Shown here: piece after piece, positions 17,764 through 26,277 of the stretch
Layout: each line of letters begins with the position of its first letter
How positions within the stretch are numbered: position 1 is the first letter of the stretch
From: Pseudomonas viridiflava
GTDB taxonomy: Bacteria > Pseudomonadota > Gammaproteobacteria > Pseudomonadales > Pseudomonadaceae
Assembly: GCF_900590885.1 (NCBI RefSeq)
Contig: NZ_UUON01000024.1
Coordinates: 456,581-520,580, forward strand
Length of the DNA stretch: 64,000 nucleotides
Direction of reading: 5' to 3'
Made by a program: the position numbers and the translations under genes
The notes under the pieces: generated by a model
Told to the model about the DNA's origin: nothing
Seen by the model: the letters and a program-made list of their open reading frames with translations, nothing else
Databases searched by the model: none

Positions 17764-17955
17764 TCAGATCCGCACGTTACCGCGCGGCCCGGCGATCGCC
17801 CAGATGATCAGGCCCAGCACCGGCAGCAACAGGATCAGCAGGATCCACAACACCTTGGCGCCCGTGCTGGCGCCACTTTTGAACACATTGATGATTGCCC
17901 AGATATCCAGCGCGAGGATGATCAGGCCGATCAAGCCGTTAAAGGTGGAACCCAT
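17764..17955 (-). CDS. PLDc_N domain small membrane protein
   Basis: 63 residues from the ATG at 17955 (MGSTFNGLIGLIILAL), with two membrane helices. The second reads VLWILLILLLPVLGLIIWAI and ends in the motif AGPRGNVRI. This is the stand-alone phospholipase D N-terminal (PLDc_N) type, of unknown function. AGGAG lies upstream of this ATG; the in-frame ATG at 17979 has no such site. Confidence 0.8.
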   Translation of the reverse strand: MGSTFNGLIGLIILALDIWAIINVFKSGASTGAKVLWILLILLLPVLGLIIWAIAGPRGNVRI

Positions 17956-18022
17956 GGTGTCGCTCCTAAGTGAGGGCATGCCCTTGTAGGATAGTCAGCC
18001 CTGGCCGGGGTTCCGTTTTATT

Positions 18023-18553
18023 TCAGACGTGGACCGCCACCTTCAGCGCTTCCAGCGAGGGTTCAGCCTTGATGCCGACTTCGGCGCACAGTTCCAGCAC
18101 GCGCGGCAGGTCGTTGCCGTAGACCAGCACGGCCTGGATCTCGTCATCCAGCAACTGGCTGAAGTTGAGCAGCACGTAGCCGCCGTCTTCCGGGCTCAGG
18201 GCGCTCATCTGGATCTGGATGCGATTGAGCGCGGTGAGGTCTTCGGTCTTGGCCAGTTGCTTGGGCTTGAGGTTGAACGCCACGCCCGGGCCGAACGAGG
18301 CGACGATCTGCGCGAACAGATCGCCATAGGTGTCGGCCTGGAACAGCACCGTCTCCGGCAGGCTGCCGACTACCACCCACTCGCCCAGCGGGATCGGGAA
18401 GCTGTCGTCGTAGTTGATATCCGGGTTGGCCGCCAGAAACGCTGCCGGGTCGGCGTAGGCCTGGGCGGCTTCTTCGGCGATGCGCGCCACCTCGTCTGCG
18501 CCCATGACCCCGGCGCTGATTTTGCTGATAAGTTCGACGAGGGCAGTTTTCAT
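18023..18553 (-). CDS. hypothetical protein downstream of the ankyrin gene
   Basis: 176 residues, acidic, no signal peptide or membrane helix. Begins MKTALVELISKISAGVMGAD. No family recognised. It lies 41 bases after the ankyrin-repeat gene on the same strand, so the pair is probably co-transcribed and may work together. AGGATC precedes the ATG. Confidence 0.75.
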   Translation of the reverse strand: MKTALVELISKISAGVMGADEVARIAEEAAQAYADPAAFLAANPDINYDDSFPIPLGEWVVVGSLPETVLFQADTYGDLFAQIVASFGPGVAFNLKPKQLAKTEDLTALNRIQIQMSALSPEDGGYVLLNFSQLLDDEIQAVLVYGNDLPRVLELCAEVGIKAEPSLEALKVAVHV

Positions 18554-18594
18554 GGGGTGATCCTGTAGCGGGCTGGTTTTTGAGGGCGCAAAGC

Positions 18595-19110
18595 CTACAC
18601 CAGTTTCTGCAACTGCGCCGCCGTATCCGCCGCGCCCATGGTCTGCGCAGCGGCCAAGGCGGTCGCGCCCTGGGCATCGGTAGCCTTGGGGTTGGCGCCC
18701 TGGCTGAGCAGGTACTCGACCATTTCCACGCGGTTGAACATCGCCGCCAGCATCAACGCGGTACGGCCGTCGGAGGATGCGCCATCGACCGGCACACCAC
18801 CGTCGATCAACGCCTTGACCACATTCAGGCTGCCCTTGAATGCGGCACCGGCAATCGGCAACTGGTTCTTGTCGTTGGCGATCAACGGGTCGGCCTTGAA
18901 TTCCAGCAGTACTTTTACCGCCTCGACATGACCGTGGTAGGCCGCGAGCATCAGCAAGGTGTCGCCATTGTGGTTGCGGAAGTTGGCGGGCAAGCCCTTG
19001 GCCAGCAGCGCTGCGAGCATCGCCGCGTCGCCACGACGGGCCACGTCGAAGACCTGCTCGGCAAATTCGGCGGCTTCGTCATCGGTCATTTGTTTAGGCT
19101 GGTCTGACAT
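18595..19110 (-). CDS. ankyrin repeat protein
   Basis: 171 residues from the ATG at 19110 (MSDQPKQMTDDEAAEF). Four or so ankyrin repeats run from about 20 to 165, visible as GDTLLMLAAYHGHVEAVKVL, LNVVKALIDGG and GRTALMLAAMFNRVEMVEYL. It has no signal peptide, so it is a cytoplasmic protein-interaction scaffold with unknown partner. AAGGAG precedes the chosen ATG. The reading frame extends further upstream, but that part overlaps the acyl-CoA synthetase gene and lacks a start signal. Confidence 0.88.
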   Translation of the reverse strand: MSDQPKQMTDDEAAEFAEQVFDVARRGDAAMLAALLAKGLPANFRNHNGDTLLMLAAYHGHVEAVKVLLEFKADPLIANDKNQLPIAGAAFKGSLNVVKALIDGGVPVDGASSDGRTALMLAAMFNRVEMVEYLLSQGANPKATDAQGATALAAAQTMGAADTAAQLQKLV

Positions 19111-19204
19111 GTGGGGCTCCTTTGCGAATACTGAATAGGCGCCAGTGTCGCGAGGGAGTTCCCACCTGTCATGGTTTTTTTGCCAAAAGCCCTTATAGGC
19201 AGAA

Positions 19205-21031
19205 TCAATAGCGGAACTGCCCGCCCTGGATCTGCGCCAGCAGTTGTCCGGTGACCGGCACATAGCAGTCCGACCCCGGTAGCCAGGCGTAGACCGGGTC
19301 ATTGCCGGCCTTGGCCGGGTCGAACGCCTCTTCCTTGAGTTTGACTTTCTGGTACTTGAAGGTGCCGGTGGTTTCCATCTTCACCTTGACCCGCAGAAAC
19401 AGCGGCACCGCATAGTGCGGCAACTGGCCGTGGGCAAACTGCAGCAACTCGCGCATGTCCAGGGCCGCCAGGGACTCGGTCGGGGTAATCGCGACCATGC
19501 CCGCGCGGCCGTTGGTGTTGTCGATCTCGACACCATAGGCCACCACTTCGGCGATCTGCGGGTGTTGCAGCAGCACATTCTCGACCTCGGTGGTGGAGAC
19601 GTTCTCGCCCTTCCAGCGATAGGTGTCGCCCAGCCGATCAACAAATTGCGCATGGCCGAAGCCGATGCTGCGCAACAGGTCGCCGGTGTTGAAGTAGCGG
19701 TCGCCCTTTTCAAATACGTCGGTGAGGATCACCTTGCGGTTCTTTTCCGGGTCGGTGTAGCCGTCGAAGGGCGACTTCTCATCGATCCTCGCCAGCAACA
19801 GGCCCTGCCCGCCGGTTTGCACCTTGCGCATAAAGCCATCGTCGCCGCGAATCGGCTCGCCGCCGCCATGGTCGTAGTCCACCAGCGCCCAGTGCTGCAG
19901 GCAGAAGCCGATGGTGTTGTCGAAATTCAGTACGTTGGTAAACCCGATGTTGCCGTCACTGGCCGCGTACAACTCGCAGACATGCTCCACCCCATAACGC
20001 GCCTTGAACTGTGCCCACACGCCGGGGCGCAGTCCGTTGCCGACCATCTTGGTCACGCGGTTATCGCGGTCGTTGTCGGCGACAGGCTGGTCGAGCAGGT
20101 AGCGGCACAGCTCACCGACATAGCCGAGGGTGGTCGCCTTGAATGTCCGTGCATCGTCCCAGAACTGGCTGGCGCTGAACTTGCGGCGAATGGCGAAGCC
20201 TGATGCGCCCACAATCGCCGAGCCCCAACACACGCACAGGCCGGTGGCGTGGTACAGCGGCAAGGTGCAATACAGAACATCGTCCGGGCCCATGTCCAGG
20301 GCGATGCTGCCGAAACTCACGGCGGTCTTGGTCCAGCGCCCGTGTTTCATGATGCCGGCCTTGGGCAGGCCGGTAGTGCCGGAGGTGTAGATATAGAAGC
20401 ACGGGTCGTTGAAGTAGATCTGCGCGGTGCTGGCGGGGTTGTCCGGCGAGCATTCGGCACTGGCGGCGATCAAATCGATATAGCCCTCGGGCACCGCAGC
20501 GGCCTGCTGGTCGCCGACAAACCAGCTGCGCTGCGCCGGGATCCGTACCTGGTCGCGCACGGCGTCATAGGCGGTTACCAATTCCGCGCCCACCACAATG
20601 GCCACCGGGTTGACCAGATTGAGGCTGTGCACCAGCGCGTTTTGGGTTTGCGCGGTATTGAGCATCGCGCAGATGCCGCCCAGCTTGGCCACGGCCAATA
20701 CGCTCAGGAGCAATTCGGGGCGGTTCTCGATAAACAGCGCCACCACGTCGCCCTTGCCGATGCCTTGGGCCTGCAGATGATGGGCAAGGCGGTTGGCGCG
20801 CTGGTTGGCTTCGCGGTAGCTGATCACCTGGTCGGCGTAGAGCAACGCGGCGCCGTCCGGATTGCGCAGCGTGGCTTGCTCAAAGTGCCAGCCCAGCCCG
20901 CAAGGCTGGGCCGGGTCCGTGACGTTGGCGGCACGCATGCCGCGCAACACCCGTGGCAACGCGCGAACGATGGCGGGCACCTTACGCAGCACCTTGCCCC
21001 AGGTGATCATGTCGTCTTGGGAGTGGCTCAT
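19205..21031 (-). CDS. long-chain acyl-CoA synthetase (FATP/VLACS type)
   Basis: 608-residue AMP-forming ligase activating fatty acids to acyl-CoA. The ATP loop is YIYTSGTTGLPKAGIMKHG near residue 212. The adenylation-domain signature DRLGDTYRWKGENVSTTEVE sits near 472. Length and the VSTTEVENVL motif fit the long-chain acyl-CoA synthetase subgroup related to fatty-acid transport proteins rather than FadD. The chain-length preference is unknown. It lies upstream of, and may be transcribed with, the ankyrin pair (94-base gap). Confidence 0.88.
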   Translation of the reverse strand: MSHSQDDMITWGKVLRKVPAIVRALPRVLRGMRAANVTDPAQPCGLGWHFEQATLRNPDGAALLYADQVISYREANQRANRLAHHLQAQGIGKGDVVALFIENRPELLLSVLAVAKLGGICAMLNTAQTQNALVHSLNLVNPVAIVVGAELVTAYDAVRDQVRIPAQRSWFVGDQQAAAVPEGYIDLIAASAECSPDNPASTAQIYFNDPCFYIYTSGTTGLPKAGIMKHGRWTKTAVSFGSIALDMGPDDVLYCTLPLYHATGLCVCWGSAIVGASGFAIRRKFSASQFWDDARTFKATTLGYVGELCRYLLDQPVADNDRDNRVTKMVGNGLRPGVWAQFKARYGVEHVCELYAASDGNIGFTNVLNFDNTIGFCLQHWALVDYDHGGGEPIRGDDGFMRKVQTGGQGLLLARIDEKSPFDGYTDPEKNRKVILTDVFEKGDRYFNTGDLLRSIGFGHAQFVDRLGDTYRWKGENVSTTEVENVLLQHPQIAEVVAYGVEIDNTNGRAGMVAITPTESLAALDMRELLQFAHGQLPHYAVPLFLRVKVKMETTGTFKYQKVKLKEEAFDPAKAGNDPVYAWLPGSDCYVPVTGQLLAQIQGGQFRY

Positions 21032-21230
21032 GGAGGAACGTCCTTTTTCTTATTCTTCGTATGCCTGGCAGGAAAGTACGCCAGCCCTTCTTGGGCTGTA
21101 CACGCGGGATTTGAAATGTTTTGTATCCCGGCTGGTGATCCGCTGAAAAAGGGAATTTCACGCTATGCCGGCAGTCTCTAGCAATAACGGCATGCCGCTT
21201 TTGCCAGGCCGAGCAGCGCAAAATGCAGGA

Positions 21231-21251
21231 TGCATGATGGCCATTCATGCA
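21231..21251. promoter_or_regulatory. palindrome TGCATGA-N7-TCATGCA
   Basis: Seven-base arms in the 355-base gap between the acyl-CoA synthetase gene and the DUF3509 gene. A possible operator; binding protein unknown. Confidence 0.3.
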
Positions 21252-21289
21252 AATTGCACGAAATCGAAAATCAGGTAATTTTTCAAGCC

Positions 21290-21321
21290 ATTGATTTATA
21301 AGATATTTTTTATAAATCAAT
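21290..21321. promoter_or_regulatory. perfect AT-rich palindrome upstream of the DUF3509 gene
   Basis: ATTGATTTATAA, eight-base spacer, TTATAAATCAAT: twelve perfect pairs in an otherwise GC-rich genome, 65 bases before the ATG. It is likely an operator or a cruciform-forming promoter element. No further gene is seen in this gap. Confidence 0.5.
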
Positions 21322-21386
21322 AGCTGGCACAATCACTGCACCTATCACTCCATGCTTGCCAACTTGAGCCAACGGAGCTGATAGAC

Positions 21387-21665
21387 ATGAGCCTGATCCA
21401 AGATAAATTCGCTTCAGTATTCTCCCAATACGACGTCACCACTCAGCCACGCCCGGACGGCGGCATCCTGTTGACCTTGCGCAACAGCGAAGGCAAGCAG
21501 GTCAAGCGTTCGATTTCGTACCAACAACTGCACACTGCCGATCAGCTCACTTGGGTGATCAGCGCCATTCGCCGCGACCTGGCCGAACAAGCCAGCGAGT
21601 TGCCGCAGATTTCCATGCTGCAAAGCCAGAACCGCTTTGCGTTGCCGACCTACCACTCGGCTTGA
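21387..21665 (+). CDS. DUF3509 domain protein
   Basis: 92 residues, beginning MSLIQDKFASVFSQYDVTTQ, matching the small DUF3509 family found in pseudomonads. Soluble; function unknown. It is preceded by an AT-rich palindrome and followed directly by a strong terminator, so it is a single-gene unit. Confidence 0.85.
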   Translation: MSLIQDKFASVFSQYDVTTQPRPDGGILLTLRNSEGKQVKRSISYQQLHTADQLTWVISAIRRDLAEQASELPQISMLQSQNRFALPTYHSA

Positions 21666-21680
21666 ATTAACCCAATAGAA

Positions 21681-21718
21681 AAGGGCCGCGACGCCGTTGA
21701 GTGTCGCGGCCCTTTTTA
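21681..21718 (+). terminator. intrinsic terminator after the DUF3509 gene
   Basis: AAGGGCCGCGAC and GTCGCGGCCCTT arms around a ten-base loop, followed by TTTTT. It may also serve the convergent LuxR-type gene. Confidence 0.9.
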
Positions 21719-21737
21719 ATGGGCTCGGTTTATGTGC

Positions 21738-22007
21738 TTAGCACAACCCTAGACGTGCCGCCTCATTCAGGGCCTGTACGCGGTTGTTGACTTCCAGCTT
21801 GCCGTAGATGTTACGCAAGTGGAATTTCACCGTGGCCTCTGAGGTGGCTCGTATCTGGCTGATCTCCCAAACCGTCTTGCCCTCCGAAACCCAGTGCAGT
21901 ATTTCCAGCTCCGAGGGAGTCAGGGGTTTGCCGCACAAACTCAGGCGTCTTCTGAGCGTGTTGGGTACGGAATACGCTGTCGCAAAAGATTCCTTTGGGC
22001 CTCTCAT
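21738..22007 (-). CDS. LuxR-type HTH-only transcriptional regulator
   Basis: 89 residues from the ATG at 22007, which has AAGGAGAG upstream; an ATG 12 codons earlier lacks one. The protein is almost only a GerE/LuxR helix-turn-helix (about 27-85): LTPSELEILHWVSEGKTVWE and TSEATVKFHLRNIYGKLEV. There is no receiver or autoinducer domain, so any signal must come from another protein or from its expression level. The target is unknown. Confidence 0.85.
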   Translation of the reverse strand: MRGPKESFATAYSVPNTLRRRLSLCGKPLTPSELEILHWVSEGKTVWEISQIRATSEATVKFHLRNIYGKLEVNNRVQALNEAARLGLC

Positions 22008-22216
22008 CAGTTTCTCTCCTTTTAATGGCTGACGACCTACCACCCTTCGGATTCCTCCTATTGACAGGTGATATAAACGTTGACCAAAAGAGAGTTACAT
22101 AACGAATGGCATTAAGGCCCCGCCCTCCGAATAATCAGCCGGGCCCTACGAGAGTTTGGGCTTCTTCCCACAACAACTTCCAACGCATCCGGCTTGAAGT
22201 TTTCAGTACGCCGCGA

Positions 22217-22747
22217 TTAATCGTCCAAGCCAGGAAAATGCCGGGCGATATCGTCGCCCGTCAGTGCAGGCACGCTGCCCTGACCCGTATTGAATAACCG
22301 CAGCGCAACAACGTGCGGGTTCTCGCCCATATCAAACCAATGCGCCATACCGGCCGGGATCACCAGCAGGTCGTTCTTCTCACAGCGTACGGCGTACACG
22401 TAGTCGCCGATGTGCAGCGTGAACAGGCCCTGGCCGGCGATGAAGAAGCGCGCGTCGTCTTCGCTATAGCGACGCTCATCCAGGAACTGCGCACGCAATT
22501 CATCCTTCTGCGGGTGGTCGCCGGTCACGCGGAGCACTTCCACGCCAGCGTAGCCAAGGGCATCGATCTGCGCCTGGTACGCCGCGATCAGTTGCGCGTC
22601 GCTGGCGCCCTGCTCGATCGACGCGGGCAACCAACGCTCGAACCGCACGCCGTGCTCGGCCAGGGTGGCGGTGATGTCCTCGTAGTGGGTCAGGACTTTG
22701 TTCGGAGTGTCCGGTGCAGCAACGGGATAGACGGCGACGTAACTCAT
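22217..22747 (-). CDS. mtnD: acireductone dioxygenase homologue with missing metal ligands
   Basis: 176-residue cupin of the acireductone dioxygenase family (methionine salvage: oxidation of 1,2-dihydroxy-5-(methylthio)pent-1-en-3-one). Overall similarity is strong (VLTHYEDITATLAEHGVRFE; CEKNDLLVIPAGMAHWFDMG). The first metal motif, normally E-H-x-H-x-E-D-E, reads E-R-R-Y-S-E-D-D here, so two histidines and the glutamate ligand are changed; only the distal His (MAHWFD) remains. Its start overlaps the MFS gene stop (ATGA), implying coupled translation. No mtnB or mtnC gene is adjacent. It may be inactive or repurposed. Confidence 0.85.
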   Translation of the reverse strand: MSYVAVYPVAAPDTPNKVLTHYEDITATLAEHGVRFERWLPASIEQGASDAQLIAAYQAQIDALGYAGVEVLRVTGDHPQKDELRAQFLDERRYSEDDARFFIAGQGLFTLHIGDYVYAVRCEKNDLLVIPAGMAHWFDMGENPHVVALRLFNTGQGSVPALTGDDIARHFPGLDD

Positions 22748-23907
22748 TGAGGGATTCCTTGGTTCTGCTCGTGCAATCGAAGACCGATGATAACGGCTGC
22801 GGCCAGGGCCGCGACGCTGGCAATACTAAAGGTGAAGGTCGGCCCCAGCAGGTTCCAGCTGTAGCCGGAATACAGCGCGCCCAACGCGCCACCGGTGCCG
22901 GCCAAAGCGGCATAGAGCGCCTGGCCCTGGCCTTGTTGTTTATCGCCGAAACTGCGCTGTACAAAGGCGATGGCCGCCGCATGAAAGCTGCCGAAAGTGG
23001 CGGCGTGCATGACCTGCGCCAGCAACAGCACCCAGAAAAATTCGGCAAACGAGCCCAGCAGCAACCAGCGCAGCGCCGCCAGCAGGAAGCTCGCCAGCAG
23101 CACCCGGCGCACCGAAAACCGCGTGAGGATGCGGCTCATGCCCAGGAACATCAACACCTCCGCCACCACCCCCAACGCCCACAGCAGGCCGATCACACCA
23201 CGGCTGTAGCCCAGGTGTTCGAGGTGCAAGGTCAGGAAGGTGTAATACGGGCCATGGCTCATTTGCATCAGCGCCACGCAGGCATAAAACGCCAACACGC
23301 CGGGGCTGCGCAATTGCTTGAGGAAGCCGTCGCCGGCCAGGCGATTGCCATGGCTGACGGGCTGCGCATTCGGCACCCACAGGCTGGCGCCGATGATGCC
23401 GGCCATGATCACCACGACCACTACCGGGTAGATGTCCAGGCTCAGCCAGTCGAACAGGCGACCCATAATCACCACGGTGAGAATGAAACCGATGGAGCCC
23501 CACAGGCGGATCTGGCTGTAGCGCGAGGTCTGTTTTTGCAGGTGCGCCAGGGTGATCACTTCGAATTGCGGCAGCACCGCGTGCCAGAAGAACGCATGCA
23601 AGGCCATCACCAGCGCCAGCCAGGCGTAGGTGTGGCTGACGAAGATCAGCGAAAAACTCGCCAGCGTGCACACCGCGCCAAAGCGCACGATGGCCAGGCG
23701 CCGACCGGTGTAGTCGCCGAGCCAACCCCACAGGTTCGGCGCGACGCAGCGCATCAGCATGGGGATGGCCACCAGCTCGCCGATGCGTGCGCTGGAGAAG
23801 CCCAGGTGGTCGAAGTACAGCGCCAGGAACGGGGCGGTGGCGCCCAGGAGGGCGAAGTAGAAGAGGTAGAAGCTGGAGAGGCGCCAGTAGGGGAGATTGG
23901 GGGTCAT
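22744..23907 (-). CDS. MFS transporter (MFS_1-like)
   Basis: 387 residues from the ATG at 23907 (MTPNLPYWRLSSFYLFYFAL), about twelve membrane helices. The loop motif WGWLGDYTGRRLAIVR after helix 2 marks the major facilitator superfamily. The overall look is of the nucleoside/phenylpropionate symporter-like group. The substrate is unknown. It is translationally coupled to the acireductone dioxygenase homologue downstream, and lies downstream of aroC with a structured spacer between. Confidence 0.85.
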   Translation of the reverse strand: MTPNLPYWRLSSFYLFYFALLGATAPFLALYFDHLGFSSARIGELVAIPMLMRCVAPNLWGWLGDYTGRRLAIVRFGAVCTLASFSLIFVSHTYAWLALVMALHAFFWHAVLPQFEVITLAHLQKQTSRYSQIRLWGSIGFILTVVIMGRLFDWLSLDIYPVVVVVIMAGIIGASLWVPNAQPVSHGNRLAGDGFLKQLRSPGVLAFYACVALMQMSHGPYYTFLTLHLEHLGYSRGVIGLLWALGVVAEVLMFLGMSRILTRFSVRRVLLASFLLAALRWLLLGSFAEFFWVLLLAQVMHAATFGSFHAAAIAFVQRSFGDKQQGQGQALYAALAGTGGALGALYSGYSWNLLGPTFTFSIASVAALAAAVIIGLRLHEQNQGIPQ

Positions 23908-23920
23908 CAGTGGGGCCGCT

Positions 23921-23975
23921 TCGCGGCCCAGCGCGAGCAAGCTCGCTCGCCACAGCAAGCTCGCTTGCCGCAGGA
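23921..23975. repeat. paired hairpins between aroC and the MFS gene
   Basis: GGGCCGC-TTC-GCGGCCC followed by GCGAGCAAGCTCGC and a second near-copy CAAGCTCGCTTG. This is a REP-like element of a different class from the GGGGGCTTGCCCCC type. Confidence 0.6.
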
Positions 23976-23980
23976 AGCTG

Positions 23981-25072
23981 TCACAGTTGGCCGAGGACCG
24001 GGGTGCTTACCTGTACGTCAGCGTTTTGCCCGCGATTGCGCAGCAGGTGGTCCATCAGCACGATGGCCATCATTGCCTCGGCAATCGGTGTGGCGCGGAT
24101 GCCCACGCACGGGTCGTGGCGGCCTTTGGTGATCACGTCCACCGGGTTGCCGTGCACGTCGATCGAACGGCCCGGCGTGGTGATGCTCGAGGTGGCCTTG
24201 AGTGCCAGGTGCGCCACAATCGGCTGGCCGGAGGAAATACCGCCGAGGATGCCGCCGGCGTTGTTGCTGAGGAAGCCTTCGGGCGTCATCTCATCGCGAT
24301 GCTCGGTGCCGCGCTGGGACACGCAGGCGAAGCCGGCGCCGATTTCTACGCCTTTCACCGCGTTGATGCTCATCAGCGCGTGGGCCAGTTCGGCGTCCAG
24401 GCGGTCGAAGATCGGCTCGCCGAGGCCCGGCTTGACGCCTTCGGCGACCACGGTGATTTTGGCGCCGACCGAATCCTGGTCACGGCGCAACTGGTCCATA
24501 TAGGCTTCCAGTTCCGGCACTTTGTCCGGGTCGGGGCTGAAGAAAGCGTTGTCGTCCACGCTGTCCCAGGTCTTGAACGGGATTTCAATCGGGCCCAACT
24601 GGCTCATGTAGCCACGGACCACGATGCCCAGGGTCGCCAGGTATTTCTTGGCAATGGCGCCGGCAGCCACGCGCATGGCGGTTTCGCGGGCCGAGCTGCG
24701 GCCACCGCCACGGTAGTCGCGCTCGCCGTATTTGTGGTGGTAGGTGTAGTCGGCGTGGGCCGGGCGGAACAGGTCCTTGATCGCCGAGTAGTCCTTGGAC
24801 TTCTGGTCGGTGTTGCGGATCAGCAGGCCGATGGCGCACCCGGTGGTGCGGCCTTCGAACACGCCGGAGAGGATCTCGACTTCATCGGGCTCCTGGCGCT
24901 GGGTGGTGTGGCGGCTGGTGCCGGGCTTGCGGCGGTCGAGGTCACGCTGCAGGTCTTCCAGGGACAGCTCGAGGCCGGGCGGGCAGCCGTCGACAATGGC
25001 GACCAACGCCGGGCCATGGCTTTCGCCCGCGGTGGTGACAGTGAACAGTTTGCCGAAGGTATTGCCGGACAT
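23981..25072 (-). CDS. aroC: chorismate synthase
   Basis: 363 residues. Catalyses the last shikimate-pathway step, EPSP to chorismate, with reduced FMN. Family signatures are visible: [19 protein letters not shown] near residue 16, [20 protein letters not shown] near 125 and the C-terminal [17 protein letters not shown] near 320. Length is as expected. GGAG lies about nine bases before the ATG at 25072. Confidence 0.97.
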   Translation of the reverse strand: MSGNTFGKLFTVTTAGESHGPALVAIVDGCPPGLELSLEDLQRDLDRRKPGTSRHTTQRQEPDEVEILSGVFEGRTTGCAIGLLIRNTDQKSKDYSAIKDLFRPAHADYTYHHKYGERDYRGGGRSSARETAMRVAAGAIAKKYLATLGIVVRGYMSQLGPIEIPFKTWDSVDDNAFFSPDPDKVPELEAYMDQLRRDQDSVGAKITVVAEGVKPGLGEPIFDRLDAELAHALMSINAVKGVEIGAGFACVSQRGTEHRDEMTPEGFLSNNAGGILGGISSGQPIVAHLALKATSSITTPGRSIDVHGNPVDVITKGRHDPCVGIRATPIAEAMMAIVLMDHLLRNRGQNADVQVSTPVLGQL

Positions 25073-25215
25073 GCAGGGCGCTCCGCGAAATCAGTTGAAT
25101 CAAGTCAACCGTAATAACTTAAGGCGGCCAGTATACGCAGGGTAATCGACTAGTTCATCCTCGAAACCTTACCGGTAGACGTCTGTCCAACCGGCACCTT
25201 CCCAATGATGGCGCG

Positions 25216-26178
25216 ATGATGCTGCGAGTTTTGCTGTTTACCCTTACCCTGTTTACCGCCGTGGCCCACGCCGCCTCCCCTGTCGTGCTGCAGCGCCCCA
25301 TCAGCCTGGACACCGGCAGCGGCGAGCTGTTTGGCTCGCTGCTGCTGCCACAGTCCGACACACCGGTGCCGGTGGTACTGATCATCGCCGGCTCCGGGCC
25401 CACCGACCGCAACGGCAACAGCGCCGACGGCGCACGCAATGACAGCCTCAAGCGCCTGGCCTGGGTGCTGGCCCGGCACAACATCGCCAGCGTGCGCTAC
25501 GACAAGCGCGGGGTCGCCGCCAGCCTGGCCGCCACCCCCGACGAACGCAACCTGACCCTCGACGCCTACGTGGCCGACGCCGTGGCCTGGGGCAAGCAGC
25601 TCAAGGCCGACAAACGCCTGGGCCCGCTGGTTGTGCTGGGTCACAGTGAAGGCGCACTGGTGGCGGCCCTGGCTGCGCCGCAGCTCGAACCGGCCGGGGT
25701 GGTTTCACTGTCTGGCAGCGCGCGCCCGGTAGACCAGGTGATCCGCCAGCAACTGGCCGACCATTTGCCCCCTGCCCTGCTGCTGCGCAGCAATGAAATC
25801 CTCGATCACCTCAAGGCCGGCCAGGTGGATGCTGACGTGCCTGGCCCGCTGGAGGGCATTTTCCGACCGAGCGTGCAGCCTTATCTGATCAGCCTGTTCC
25901 GCGCCGATCCGTCGGCAGCCTTCGCCAAACTGAACATGCCGGCGCTGATCATCCAGGGCAGCAACGACATCCAGGTCGGCGTGGGCGATGCCCGCCAACT
26001 GAAAAAGGCCAAGCCCGACGCGGAGTTGGTGGTGATCGAGGGCATGAACCACGTGATGCGCATCGTGCCCAATGACGTGAAGCAGCAATTGGCTTCCTAC
26101 AACGACCCGCAATTGCCTCTCGCCGCCGAGCTGGGCCAGCGCATCGTGCGCTTTATCGCCGGACTTCAACCCCGTTAA
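25216..26178 (+). CDS. secreted alpha/beta hydrolase
   Basis: 320 residues with a cleavable signal peptide (LLFTLTLFTAVAHAA, cleavage near residue 21). The hydrolase core shows an oxyanion-side IIAGSGPTDRNGN, the nucleophile elbow VLGHSEGALVA (Ser), IIQGSNDIQVG (Asp) and a C-terminal His in GMNHVMRIV. It is probably periplasmic; the substrate is unknown. Two adjacent ATG codons (25216, 25219) could start it, and no clear ribosome site distinguishes them. Confidence 0.85.
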   Translation: MMLRVLLFTLTLFTAVAHAASPVVLQRPISLDTGSGELFGSLLLPQSDTPVPVVLIIAGSGPTDRNGNSADGARNDSLKRLAWVLARHNIASVRYDKRGVAASLAATPDERNLTLDAYVADAVAWGKQLKADKRLGPLVVLGHSEGALVAALAAPQLEPAGVVSLSGSARPVDQVIRQQLADHLPPALLLRSNEILDHLKAGQVDADVPGPLEGIFRPSVQPYLISLFRADPSAAFAKLNMPALIIQGSNDIQVGVGDARQLKKAKPDAELVVIEGMNHVMRIVPNDVKQQLASYNDPQLPLAAELGQRIVRFIAGLQPR

Positions 26179-26217
26179 GCGACAATTTGCCTCTAGTCCT
26201 GCGGATAACGGCCGATA

Positions 26218-26259
26218 AGCCCAGAGTCGACAGCAAAAAGACTGTCGGCTTGCTGGGCT
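26218..26259. other. long hairpin just upstream of the GNAT-like gene
   Basis: AGCCCAG and CGACAG pair with CTGTCG and CTGGGCT around the loop CAAAAAGA, with a small internal loop. There is no T-run, so it is more likely mRNA-stabilising or regulatory than a terminator. Confidence 0.45.
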
Positions 26260-26277
26260 TGGACAGGATCGCGCCGC

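Noticed and set aside
18595..19302. Longer 235-codon version of the ankyrin gene
   Set aside because: The first 64 codons overlap the acyl-CoA synthetase gene end and carry no domain, while the ATG at 19110 has an AAGGAG site.
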